Source: JBMOLL01 sp049325415
Lineage (GTDB): Bacteria; Bacteroidota; Bacteroidia; Bacteroidales; GCA-2748055
Assembly (NCBI GenBank): GCA_049325415.1
Contig: JBMOLL010000140.1
Location: forward strand, 1-27,653
DNA: 27,653 bases
Direction: 5' to 3'
A program made the position numbers and the translations under genes. Position 1 is the stretch's first letter, and the number at the start of each line of letters is the position of its first letter. Positions 15,859 to 23,888 of this stretch are shown in pieces. The notes under the pieces are model-generated. The model did not search any database. It was not told the DNA's origin and worked only from the letters and a program-made list of their open reading frames with translations.

Positions 15859-16974
15859 ATGATCTGGCTGGAATACATGTACCTTGGAGGTATTGCTCTG
15901 GTGCTGGCAGCTATCTCCATCCTGATTTCGAAAAAGGACCTATCCGATGCCTATAAATGCCTGGCGGTATGGATGCTGTTTGTTGCCCTTGATTTCTTCC
16001 ACTCACTGCTGAATTTCTTTTTCTTTTTCAGTCTCCCCGATCTGATCATATTCCCCTTTGCCTACGGACCCCTCGCTTACCTATATGTGAAATCACTAAC
16101 GGAAAGGGATTTTGTTTTCCGGTTAAAAGTCATCCTTCATTTTCTTCCCCTTCTGCTTTTTCTTCAGGTCCCCCTGTTCTGGCCTGATATTATCACAATC
16201 AATGCCCAGGATTTCTGGGATCTTGATGATCAGACCATTCTCGGACTGATCAATTTCTGCAGTTTCATTATCCTGTCGGTGATTTACCTTGTGAAGGTGC
16301 TCCGGCTGATCGGCAAGCACCGGTACAGGCTGGGCGATGAGTACTCCTACCGGTCCTCACGGATCACCCTGAACTGGCTCTTTATTACCGCCATCCTTAT
16401 GCTTTCGTCCTTTGTTCTGACAGCGGTCTTTGCCCTCGTTTTTACTCTTCAGGAGATCAACCCCGTTGATCCGGTGATCTTTTTCCAGATTACCATGTTC
16501 ATTTTTTCTGTGATTATAACCTGGAACGGTGTGCGCCAGCCCCGTATTTACGGCCTTCCTGTATTGGATGGTGCAGAGCAGGAAAAAACCGGAAAATACA
16601 CGAAGACCGGGCTGCATCCCGAAGAAGAACACAAACTGGCAGTACTACTTGATGAGCTGATGCAGAAGGAAAAGCTCTTTCTGAACGGAAACCTGATGCT
16701 GAAGGATGTGGCAGAAAGGCTGGAAATACCCGGTCATTATCTGTCTCAGGTATTGAGTAAACAGATGAAACGGAATTTCTTTACCTACATCAACGAATTC
16801 AGGGTCGAAGAAGCAAAAAGAAGGATCCGGGGGGAGGAATACCGGAACCATACCCTGCTTTCCATTGCCTATGATTCCGGCTTCAATTCCAAATCCTCCT
16901 TTAATAATATTTTTCTGCGTATAGAGGGAATCACTCCTTCGGAATACCGGAACCAGAAGCAGGAAAATATTTAA
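15859..16974 (+). CDS. Membrane-bound AraC-family transcriptional regulator
   Basis: A 371-residue protein with about seven hydrophobic helices in residues 1-235 (IALVLAAISILIS, LLLFLQVPLFWP and LFITAILMLSSFVLTAVFAL are clear ones) and an AraC/XylS DNA-binding domain at ~265-368. The two helix-turn-helix units are LKDVAERLEIPGHYLSQVLS and LLSIAYDSGFNSKSSFNNIF, followed by the family-typical GITPSEYR. This multi-helix plus AraC form is common in Bacteroidota and is presumed to sense a ligand in or outside the membrane. It ends 77 bases before the GH30 gene on the same strand, so control of the GH30/GH2 genes is a reasonable guess, not shown. Confidence 0.9.
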   Translation: MIWLEYMYLGGIALVLAAISILISKKDLSDAYKCLAVWMLFVALDFFHSLLNFFFFFSLPDLIIFPFAYGPLAYLYVKSLTERDFVFRLKVILHFLPLLLFLQVPLFWPDIITINAQDFWDLDDQTILGLINFCSFIILSVIYLVKVLRLIGKHRYRLGDEYSYRSSRITLNWLFITAILMLSSFVLTAVFALVFTLQEINPVDPVIFFQITMFIFSVIITWNGVRQPRIYGLPVLDGAEQEKTGKYTKTGLHPEEEHKLAVLLDELMQKEKLFLNGNLMLKDVAERLEIPGHYLSQVLSKQMKRNFFTYINEFRVEEAKRRIRGEEYRNHTLLSIAYDSGFNSKSSFNNIFLRIEGITPSEYRNQKQENI

Positions 16975-17006
16975 ACATCAGGTCCGGATTTATGGGCATG
17001 GTCTCT

Positions 17007-17032
17007 TTTGTTCCTACGATCTGCTAGATTTG
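17007..17032 (+). promoter_or_regulatory. Putative promoter of the GH30-GH2-Omp85 unit
   Basis: TAGATTTG (17025-17032) matches the -7 consensus exactly. TTTG is at 17007-17010, but the 14-base spacer is shorter than usual, which might reflect a need for an activator such as the adjacent AraC-type protein. Confidence 0.4.
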
Positions 17033-17051
17033 TTAGCAAAAGTGCTGTACC

Positions 17052-18548
17052 ATGAAAAATTTCCTTCCGCTTTTTCTGCTTGCTTTTTTTTCTTCCATCG
17101 GCGTTTCAGCCCAGCGTGTCTATACCATCAATCCCGAAAAGACCTACCAGGAGATGGAGAGCTTCGGTGCTTCTGATGCCTGGTGCGATCTGCTGGTCCA
17201 AAGGATGAATGAGAAGGACAGGGAGCAGGCGGCTGAATGGCTGTTCAGTACGGAACTTGACCCGGCTGGCAATGCGAAGGGTATCGGCCTGTCGGCCTGG
17301 CGTTTCAATCTTGGCGGGGGCAGTCTTGCCCAGGGGGATTCCAGCGGGATCAGTGATCCGTTCAGAAGAGCCGATGCCTTTATCGGTCCGGAAGGTCAGT
17401 ACGAATGGAACCGTGCTTCCGGACAACAATGGATGCTCGAAGCAGCCGGCAGGTACGGGGTGGAAAAGCTCATCCTGTTTGTGAATTCTCCCCCCGTGAG
17501 CATGACAAAAAACGGAAAGGCTTTTACCGGGGAGTGCCATATCTGCAACCTGGCAGAGGAGCGTTTTGATGATTTTGCCGGGTATATGGCGGATGTTCTC
17601 CTTCATTTTCAGGAACAGGGCCTCCCTTTTGCCATGATCAGCCCTGTTAATGAACCACAGTGGGGCTGGTGCGCATCCGATGGACAGGAAGGGAATCCCT
17701 ATACCAACGAGGAGATTTATAAACTGGTGAAGGTGCTGAATGAAAAACTGCTGGAAAAGAACCTTGATGTCAGAATTGAAATCACGGAAAGCGCCCTGCT
17801 GATCTTCCTGAACCCAGGATACCGCTTCAAACCCCACCGGCAGAACCAGGTAAAGCAGTTCTTTTCACCCCATGGCCGGTATTATGTCGGCGATCTGGAA
17901 ACCGTGCAGCACGATATTGCCGGTCACAGCTATTTCACCGTATGGCCAGTCTGGCTCATGAAGTCGGTGAGAAAAAGGGTAGCCCGGGTGACAGAGCGCT
18001 ATGATGTGGGTTTTTCCCAGAGTGAATATTGTATCCTTTTAAATAACAGGGAGATCCAGGGGGGAGGAAGGGATCTCGGGATGCATACGGCCCTTTATAT
18101 CTCGCGGATCATCCATCATGACCTGGCATATGCCAACGCCCGATCGTGGCAGTGGTGGCTCGGTCTTTCTCATTACGATTACAAGGACGGGCTGCTCTAT
18201 GTGAACGAAGACGGAACGGGCCTCACCGATTCCCGCACGCTCTGGTGCCTGGGCAATTACAGCCGGTTTATCCGCCCGGGAGCTGTGAGAGTCGGGGTAA
18301 AGGGAAAGCAGGGGAAGGACCTGTATGTTTCAGCCTTCCGTGATCCGGTCAACGGAGAATATACAATGGTGGTGATTAACAGGTCGGATAAACCTGCAAT
18401 AATCCGCCTGGAGGGTACGGGAAAGGTGTCCTGCAGGGCCTATGAAACCTCCGAAGAGAAAAGCCTTGATTTCACCGGTATACGAAAGCTGGATGAGGAG
18501 ATAGAATTAAGCCCGCGCAGCGTAACGACCTTTGTTACCCTGAACTGA
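17052..18548 (+). CDS. Secreted glycoside hydrolase family 30 enzyme
   Basis: A 498-residue protein with a signal peptide ending at ...SIGVSA (residue 20). The TIM barrel starts with YQEMESFGASDAWC, where the first strand holds the substrate-binding Ser/Asp, and WRFNLGGGS is the second strand. The acid/base is Glu201 in ISPVNEPQW and the nucleophile is Glu325 in FSQSEYC, giving the retaining pair of clan GH-A. The last ~85 residues (from about ALL-type strands near 400) form the side beta-sandwich usual in GH30. GH30 members act as beta-glucosidases, beta-xylanases or endo-beta-1,6-galactanases; here the neighbouring GH2 hints at galactan, but subfamily cannot be set by eye. It lies 85 bases before the GH2 gene, probably in one transcript. 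Confidence 0.88.
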   Translation: MKNFLPLFLLAFFSSIGVSAQRVYTINPEKTYQEMESFGASDAWCDLLVQRMNEKDREQAAEWLFSTELDPAGNAKGIGLSAWRFNLGGGSLAQGDSSGISDPFRRADAFIGPEGQYEWNRASGQQWMLEAAGRYGVEKLILFVNSPPVSMTKNGKAFTGECHICNLAEERFDDFAGYMADVLLHFQEQGLPFAMISPVNEPQWGWCASDGQEGNPYTNEEIYKLVKVLNEKLLEKNLDVRIEITESALLIFLNPGYRFKPHRQNQVKQFFSPHGRYYVGDLETVQHDIAGHSYFTVWPVWLMKSVRKRVARVTERYDVGFSQSEYCILLNNREIQGGGRDLGMHTALYISRIIHHDLAYANARSWQWWLGLSHYDYKDGLLYVNEDGTGLTDSRTLWCLGNYSRFIRPGAVRVGVKGKQGKDLYVSAFRDPVNGEYTMVVINRSDKPAIIRLEGTGKVSCRAYETSEEKSLDFTGIRKLDEEIELSPRSVTTFVTLN

Positions 18549-18633
18549 TCGCCTGGCGGATGAGGGGATGCCGGATCATTCCGGGACCGGTTTTCTCTGT
18601 TGAACAAACCCGGAATCAAAAGAAACAAGTAAT

Positions 18634-21600
18634 ATGAAATTACCTCTACTGACCGGAATTCTGGCGACAGTTATACTTCTTCCTCTTCGTGCCGGGGAAC
18701 CCGAGTGGATGAACCCTGAAGTGGATGGTGTAAACAGGGAAAAGCCCCATGCCACGCTGCGGCACTTTCCCTCATCGGAGCTTGCCCTTTCGGATGAGAA
18801 CGACCGGAACCCCTGGTCGCTCTGCCTGAACGGAACCTGGAATTTCCGCTTTTACTCCAGCCCGGCAGCCACACCGGATAAGTGGTCGCCAGCCGTAATT
18901 TCGGCTATGGAATGGGACCCTATCCAGGTACCTTCGAACTGGCAGTTGCAGGGCTATGGCATTCCCATTTACACGAATACACGCCATCCCTTCCCTGCCG
19001 ATCCGCCCCGTGTACCAGTCGAAGGGAATGAAACCGGGGTTTATTACCGGAATTTTGAGGTCCCCGCCTCTTTTGAAGACAGGCAGGTATTTCTGCATTT
19101 CGACGGGGTCCAGTCGGCTTTTTACTGCTGGCTCAACGGAAGTTTCATCGGTTATGCGGAAGGGAGCATGACCCCGGCTGAATTCCTGGTCACCGGCTCC
19201 CTGGTGCCGGGTGAAAACCAGCTGGTGGTAAAAGTGATCCGCTGGTCGGATGGCTCCTACCTGGAAGATCAGGATTTCTGGCGCCTGAGTGGCATCTACA
19301 GGGATGTCACGCTTTACGCCGTACCGGGGGTCCACCTGAATGATATTACGGTCGATGCTGGTTTGGATGAGGCCTATAAAGACGGCGAATTATCGCTTGT
19401 TTTTAAACTCAGGAACCTGAATAAGCTTCCCCTGGAGGGCCTCCGGCTGGTCACCGGTCTGTTATCCCCGGAAGGGAAAGTGATCTGGAGTGATGAGCTG
19501 GAAACCGGAAAAGCGGAGCCGGTCAGCGTGCAGGAGTACCGCATTCAGGCCACTGTCCGTGACGTCCTGCCCTGGAGCGCCGAGATACCCAACCTTTACA
19601 GGCTGGTCACCTCCCTTATTAACCCGAAAGGTGATACCCTGGAATCCGTGGTCCAGAACATCGGGTTCCGGACAGTGGAGATCGTTGGCAACACGATCCT
19701 GATCAACGGCCGCTACCTCAAATTCAAAGGAGTGAACCGTCACGAATTTGATCAGTACAACGGCAGGGCGGTGAGCGAAGAATTAATGATCCGGGATATC
19801 CTCCTGATGAAGCAGAACAACTTCAATGCCGTCCGCACATCTCATTATCCGAACCACCCTCGTTTTTATGAGTTATGCGACTTCTACGGGCTGTATGTGA
19901 TGGACGAAGCCAACGTGGAGAGCCATTACCTGTGGTGGGATGCCGGCTATGAACCCATGAACCGTCCCGAATGGGAGAAAGCCGTGGTAAACAGGGGAGT
20001 AAGAATGGTGCAGCGGGATAAAAACCATCCCTGTGTGGTGATCTGGTCGATGGGCAATGAATCGGGTGCGGGCTCGTCCATGGATGCCATGTACGGCATG
20101 ATTAAAGCCATTGACCCCCAGCAGCGGCCGGTACACTACGAAAGCCGGCGGGCCACCCACGGGTTCAATATCGAACGGCTGACTCCGGGAAACATCATCC
20201 GTTCCCTTCTTACCCAGCATCAGTATGTAAGTACACTTTCGGATTACGACATCAACTCGGCAATGTATACCCGGAACGACCGGATACTCTGGATGCTGAA
20301 AAAGGATAAGGAACGGAGGCCCCTCCTGCTCTGCGAATATTCCCATGCGATGGGGAACAGCAACGGCAACTTCCGGGAGTACTGGGAACTGTTCAACAGC
20401 AAGCCGGTGCTTCAGGGAGGCTTTATCTGGGACTGGGTCGACCAGGGACTGGTGAAATACTCCGCGGAAGGGATCCCCTTCTGGGCCTACGGTGGCGATT
20501 TCGGGGATCAACCCAATGATCACAATTTCTGCATAAACGGCCTGGTTTTTCCCGACCGGACGACCAAGCCCGCCATGCAGGAGATTAAATACATACAGCA
20601 ATACATCGGTTGCCAGCCGAAAAACGGAGATCCTTTTGCCTTTTCTGTGACAAACAATTATTCATTCCTGAATCTGGAGCTCTTCTATGTTACCTGGCAG
20701 CTGACAGATAATGGCCTTGTGGTTCAGGAAGGCAGCCTCGATGCCGGCAGGGTTCCTCCCGGGGGTACGGCTTTGCTGGAAGTTCCCTGCCAGGCTCCGG
20801 AAAGGTTCGGCGGGCACGATTACCGGTTGAACCTGTCGTTCCGTTTGAAACAGGATCTTTCGTGGGCCGGCAGAGGATTTGAAGTGGCCGGGTTCCAGTT
20901 CGGTCTGGGGCAGGAAGCGGCGGGCGGTTATATCTCCGGTTATCAGACAAAGTCCAGGGATTCGGAGGGAGATCTTCTTTTCAGTACCGAAAATGCAACA
21001 TACCGCCTCAGCAGGGAAACGGGTTTGCTGACAGAGATCATCGCTTTTAACGACACGATCCGCCTGAATGGACCTGTGCTCAACCTTTTCAGGGCACCGA
21101 CCGATAATGATCGCAGCGGTGGTATGTCGCCCTTCGGCTCTTACCTGAAGAGCTGGGAAAAAATGGCGTACGACCGGATGAAAGGAGAGTTGGTCAGGCT
21201 CAGGGAATCAGACGGACCGGAAGGCTCGAAAATAGTCCATGCCAGGACCAGGTATAACCGGGGAAGGAAAAGGGTCATGACCACCACGGTCTACACTTTT
21301 TATCCCGGCGGGGAACTTGGAATCGACGTGTCCATGAAAAGGCATTTTCAGATTGGCGGTCAGGTGCCCCTGGCAAAGGTGGGGACCACCCTGCGGCTGG
21401 AGCCGGCGTGGGACCGGTTCACCTGGTATGGAAGAGGGCCCGGCGACAGCTATCCCGACCGGGAGGACGGATATCCGACAGGCAGGTATTCGGCTGCAAT
21501 CGACTCTCTCTTTGTGCCCTATATCAAGCCCCAGGAAAACGGCAACAAATCGGGGGTCGCCTGGTGCATGCTCAGCGGGGAAGCACCGGTGGGTTTGCTG

Positions 21601-21882
21601 GTGAGGGGTGAGGACCTGAACGTCAGCGTAAGTACATACAGCGATTCGGCACTTTATCATGCCGGACACCCTTATGAATTGAAAAAAGACGGGCAGCTGT
21701 ATCTGGATATCGATAAGGTACAGAGTGGACTGGGAGGGGACGATTCCTGGTCGGAATCGGTCCATAAGGACTACCTGCTGAAAAAGAGAAAGTATCAGTA
21801 TTCCTGGCTGCTAAAGCCGGTGAGAATGGAAGCGGGATGGGAAAGCGTGCTTGAAACCCGGCCTGAGGGCTGGAATAAATAA
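18634..21882 (+). CDS. Secreted GH2 beta-galactosidase (LacZ type)
   Basis: A 1082-residue protein with a short N-terminal signal (1-20). Domain order is that of LacZ: sugar-binding jelly roll (about 55-230, VPSNWQLQGYG and YRNFEVP), immunoglobulin-like domain (to ~345), TIM barrel (~350-640), a second Ig domain, and a C-terminal Bgal small-chain beta-sandwich (~760-1080). Catalytic residues are Glu476 in SMGNESGAGS (acid/base) and Glu568 in LLCEYSHAMGNSNG (nucleophile). It hydrolyses terminal beta-D-galactose; the export signal indicates a periplasmic enzyme acting on imported oligosaccharides. Some GH2 relatives of this size are beta-glucuronidases or mannosidases, but DEANVESH and the full small-chain domain favour beta-galactosidase. 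It is flanked by GH30 and an Omp85-like gene on the same strand. Confidence 0.93.
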   Translation: MKLPLLTGILATVILLPLRAGEPEWMNPEVDGVNREKPHATLRHFPSSELALSDENDRNPWSLCLNGTWNFRFYSSPAATPDKWSPAVISAMEWDPIQVPSNWQLQGYGIPIYTNTRHPFPADPPRVPVEGNETGVYYRNFEVPASFEDRQVFLHFDGVQSAFYCWLNGSFIGYAEGSMTPAEFLVTGSLVPGENQLVVKVIRWSDGSYLEDQDFWRLSGIYRDVTLYAVPGVHLNDITVDAGLDEAYKDGELSLVFKLRNLNKLPLEGLRLVTGLLSPEGKVIWSDELETGKAEPVSVQEYRIQATVRDVLPWSAEIPNLYRLVTSLINPKGDTLESVVQNIGFRTVEIVGNTILINGRYLKFKGVNRHEFDQYNGRAVSEELMIRDILLMKQNNFNAVRTSHYPNHPRFYELCDFYGLYVMDEANVESHYLWWDAGYEPMNRPEWEKAVVNRGVRMVQRDKNHPCVVIWSMGNESGAGSSMDAMYGMIKAIDPQQRPVHYESRRATHGFNIERLTPGNIIRSLLTQHQYVSTLSDYDINSAMYTRNDRILWMLKKDKERRPLLLCEYSHAMGNSNGNFREYWELFNSKPVLQGGFIWDWVDQGLVKYSAEGIPFWAYGGDFGDQPNDHNFCINGLVFPDRTTKPAMQEIKYIQQYIGCQPKNGDPFAFSVTNNYSFLNLELFYVTWQLTDNGLVVQEGSLDAGRVPPGGTALLEVPCQAPERFGGHDYRLNLSFRLKQDLSWAGRGFEVAGFQFGLGQEAAGGYISGYQTKSRDSEGDLLFSTENATYRLSRETGLLTEIIAFNDTIRLNGPVLNLFRAPTDNDRSGGMSPFGSYLKSWEKMAYDRMKGELVRLRESDGPEGSKIVHARTRYNRGRKRVMTTTVYTFYPGGELGIDVSMKRHFQIGGQVPLAKVGTTLRLEPAWDRFTWYGRGPGDSYPDREDGYPTGRYSAAIDSLFVPYIKPQENGNKSGVAWCMLSGEAPVGLLVRGEDLNVSVSTYSDSALYHAGHPYELKKDGQLYLDIDKVQSGLGGDDSWSESVHKDYLLKKRKYQYSWLLKPVRMEAGWESVLETRPEGWNK

Positions 21883-21902
21883 AACCTGGATAAACCTTTT
21901 AT

Positions 21903-23165
21903 ATGAAAGTAACAAGAGTGCTGGCATGCATCGTTTTATTGCTCCTGCCGGCTTTGACACGTGCACAGTCGGACGGCAAACAGCCGGTCAGGATCGACAG
22001 TATCACCCTGGAACGCAACTGGAGGACGAGGGATAAGGTGATCCTTCGGGAACTGGGTTTTAAGGAAGGGGATGTGATCGAAAGCGGCATGATAGACACA
22101 GCCATGCACAGGATCTGGAACATCGGCAATTTTGCAACGGTCGATTACCGGCTCGACACAGGGATCAATAATGAAAACATCCTGCAGATCACAGCCAGGG
22201 ATGCCTTTACGATCATTCCGATCTTTTCTCCGCAGGGCAGCGGACAGGATTTTAATCTCGATCTGGGACTGATGGACGGGAACTTTCTGGGCCGGAACAT
22301 CAAGCTGATGCTGAAGGGAAAGATCGGGACCAATGCCAACAGTCTTAACCTCGACCTGTTCATCCCCCGTCAACTGCTTTACCGTAACATGACCCTGCAG
22401 GGCGGAGTGTTTATCGGGGATGCCAATTATTACCGCTACGATGAGGATGTGAAAGTCTCGGGGATCGGTTACCTGAACAGGGAGGCCTACCTGCTGATCG
22501 GGAATCCCTTACATGAGGATTACAGGTACACCTTTTCGCCGAACCTGGGTTTACGCTTTTTTCAGCACCGCACCGATTCCACCCTGCTCGACCCCGGGAT
22601 CGCTACTACCGCTTACCTGGTCCGTTACCTGAATATTGAGGTGGATGAGTCGGTGGGAACGATCAACTATAAGCGGCATCAGAAAGACGGATTTACAATG
22701 AATTTTCATGGCGTGTACGGTTTCGGCCTGAATACCGCAAGTGAGGGCTACTTCAGGACAGAGCTGAAGGGAGAGTACAACAAGCTGTTTAACAAAACCT
22801 TTCAGCTTACCACTAAACTGGAAACGGGCTATTGTTCCTCTGATCTCCCTTCCCTGCTTTATTACAAGGGAGCAGGCGATGTCAAAGGGATCCTTACGGG
22901 GATGATCTCCGGCAAGAGTTTCTATACCGGTTACCTGGGATTACATATGACCTATGTAAATATCGACTGGTTTGCCCTCGAGCATTCCATTTACCTGAAT
23001 GTGGGCAATGGCGCCGACCGCTACGGTGACATGTTTTCGGTAAAGCCGCTTCATGCCGTGGGAACCGGCCTGCGCTTTATGATCCCCATGGTGCCATGGC
23101 TGTTTATGCAATTTAATTTCAGTTATTCCCCATCAGGCAGCAACTGGTTTTTTATGGAGTTTTAA
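21903..23165 (+). CDS. Short Omp85/BamA-like outer-membrane protein with one POTRA domain
   Basis: A 420-residue protein with a signal peptide ending ...ALTRAQ (residue 22). Residues ~28-100 look like one POTRA domain (IDSITLERNWRTRDKVILRE... to FATVDYRLD). The rest alternates polar and hydrophobic residues like a beta-barrel and ends in Phe (...WFFMEF), the usual outer-membrane barrel terminus. BamA has five POTRA domains and TamA three; a single POTRA with a barrel of this size is closer to small Omp85 proteins or to patatin-linked/FhaC-like ones. DVKGILTG (about 326-333) may be the loop-6 (VRGY) equivalent, which would be weakly conserved. It starts 21 bases after the GH2 stop, so is likely in the same operon. 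Its role (secretion, assembly or transport for the hydrolases) is not known. Confidence 0.75.
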   Translation: MKVTRVLACIVLLLLPALTRAQSDGKQPVRIDSITLERNWRTRDKVILRELGFKEGDVIESGMIDTAMHRIWNIGNFATVDYRLDTGINNENILQITARDAFTIIPIFSPQGSGQDFNLDLGLMDGNFLGRNIKLMLKGKIGTNANSLNLDLFIPRQLLYRNMTLQGGVFIGDANYYRYDEDVKVSGIGYLNREAYLLIGNPLHEDYRYTFSPNLGLRFFQHRTDSTLLDPGIATTAYLVRYLNIEVDESVGTINYKRHQKDGFTMNFHGVYGFGLNTASEGYFRTELKGEYNKLFNKTFQLTTKLETGYCSSDLPSLLYYKGAGDVKGILTGMISGKSFYTGYLGLHMTYVNIDWFALEHSIYLNVGNGADRYGDMFSVKPLHAVGTGLRFMIPMVPWLFMQFNFSYSPSGSNWFFMEF

Positions 23166-23280
23166 GGGGGAAACCGGTTAAAGGCCTTGTTTTCCGGCAT
23201 GGAATCACAGGGATGGTATTGGAATTCTGGAATTTGAAGGCCGAAGGAAAAGCTGGATATGCCGGACTGGCATAACCGGT

Positions 23281-23559
23281 GTGAAAAGCCGGGAAGCCGT
23301 GAAACGGGCGCTGCTGGTGGCGGCAGCCGGCGGACACAACCTCATTATGATCGGACCCCCCGGCGCCGGCAAGACCATGCTGGCCAAGCGCCTGCCCACG
23401 ATCATCCCGCCCATGACCCTTGAGGAAGCGCTCGAAACAACCAGGATCCACAGTGTGGCGGGGAAGATGGGCCGCGACAGCTCGCTGGTGACCCTGCGGC
23501 CCTTCCGGGCGCCCCATCACACGATTTCGGATGTAATATATATACTAAATGAGGGGTAA
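23281..23559 (+). pseudogene. Orphan internal fragment of yifB/comM (AAA+ Mg-chelatase-like)
   Basis: Codons 1-85 (23281-23535) encode the internal stretch of YifB corresponding to residues ~197-281 of the intact gene at the right end of the window, including the Walker A loop GPPGAGKTML, then RPFRAPHHTISDV. It then runs into unrelated codons (IYILNEG) and a stop. The N-terminal Lon-like part and everything after ISDV are absent, so it cannot be a working YifB. The first 169 bases align with 27485-27653 with four differences; the window ends before the comparison can go further. Sequence before 23281 shows no YifB similarity. It is a recent duplication remnant; a GTG at 23281 could start a 92-residue product, but expression is doubtful. 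Confidence 0.85.
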
Positions 23560-23819
23560 AGTCACTTTGAAATAAAAACAGGCTCTTTCATAAAATAACG
23601 GTCTCAGAATTTTTTCTTTACGTTTTTTTTTTTTTCTAATTTTATGGAAAGCTAAGGAATTCGATTTAAAATTTCCAGACTTAAGCTGGATCATGATTCG
23701 ATCAGATTCATAAATTATTTTTTGCGAAACAGAAATAGGTATGTCTGTTTTGAAATAGTGCCAGGCACATATTTTGAAGGGGAGTAAAGTATCTTCCTAA
23801 CGCAAAATCCAACAAAAAA
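23560..23819. other. AT-rich spacer at the left end of the inserted cassette
   Basis: No gene is visible. The stretch contains a 13-T run (23623-23635) and the inverted repeat AAATAGTGCC-A-GGCACATATTT (23753-23774, exact in GTGCC/GGCAC). Composition shifts sharply to AT-rich just after the yifB fragment. Confidence 0.45.
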
Positions 23820-23857
23820 CTCACCCCCAGGGTTTTTGCAAAGGGCCTGAGGGTGAG
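23814..23857 (-). terminator. Terminator-like hairpin pointing leftward, in the leader of the metallopeptidase
   Basis: CTCACCCCCAGG (23820-23831) pairs with CCTGAGGGTGAG (23846-23857) with one mismatch. On the minus strand it is followed by GTTTTTTG, as in a terminator; on the plus strand no T-run follows. No minus-strand gene ends here, so it may be a relic or a leader structure of the metallopeptidase gene. Confidence 0.5.
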
Positions 23858-23888
23858 GAAACCGAAGTTTAATTTAATATTTACAAAG

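Noticed and set aside
17106..17837. Minus-strand open frame (243 residues) within the GH30 gene
   Set aside because: Antisense to catalytic-domain codons; no recognisable domain.
19873..20601. Minus-strand open frame (242 residues) within the beta-galactosidase
   Set aside because: Shadow of the GH2 TIM barrel codons, no motif.
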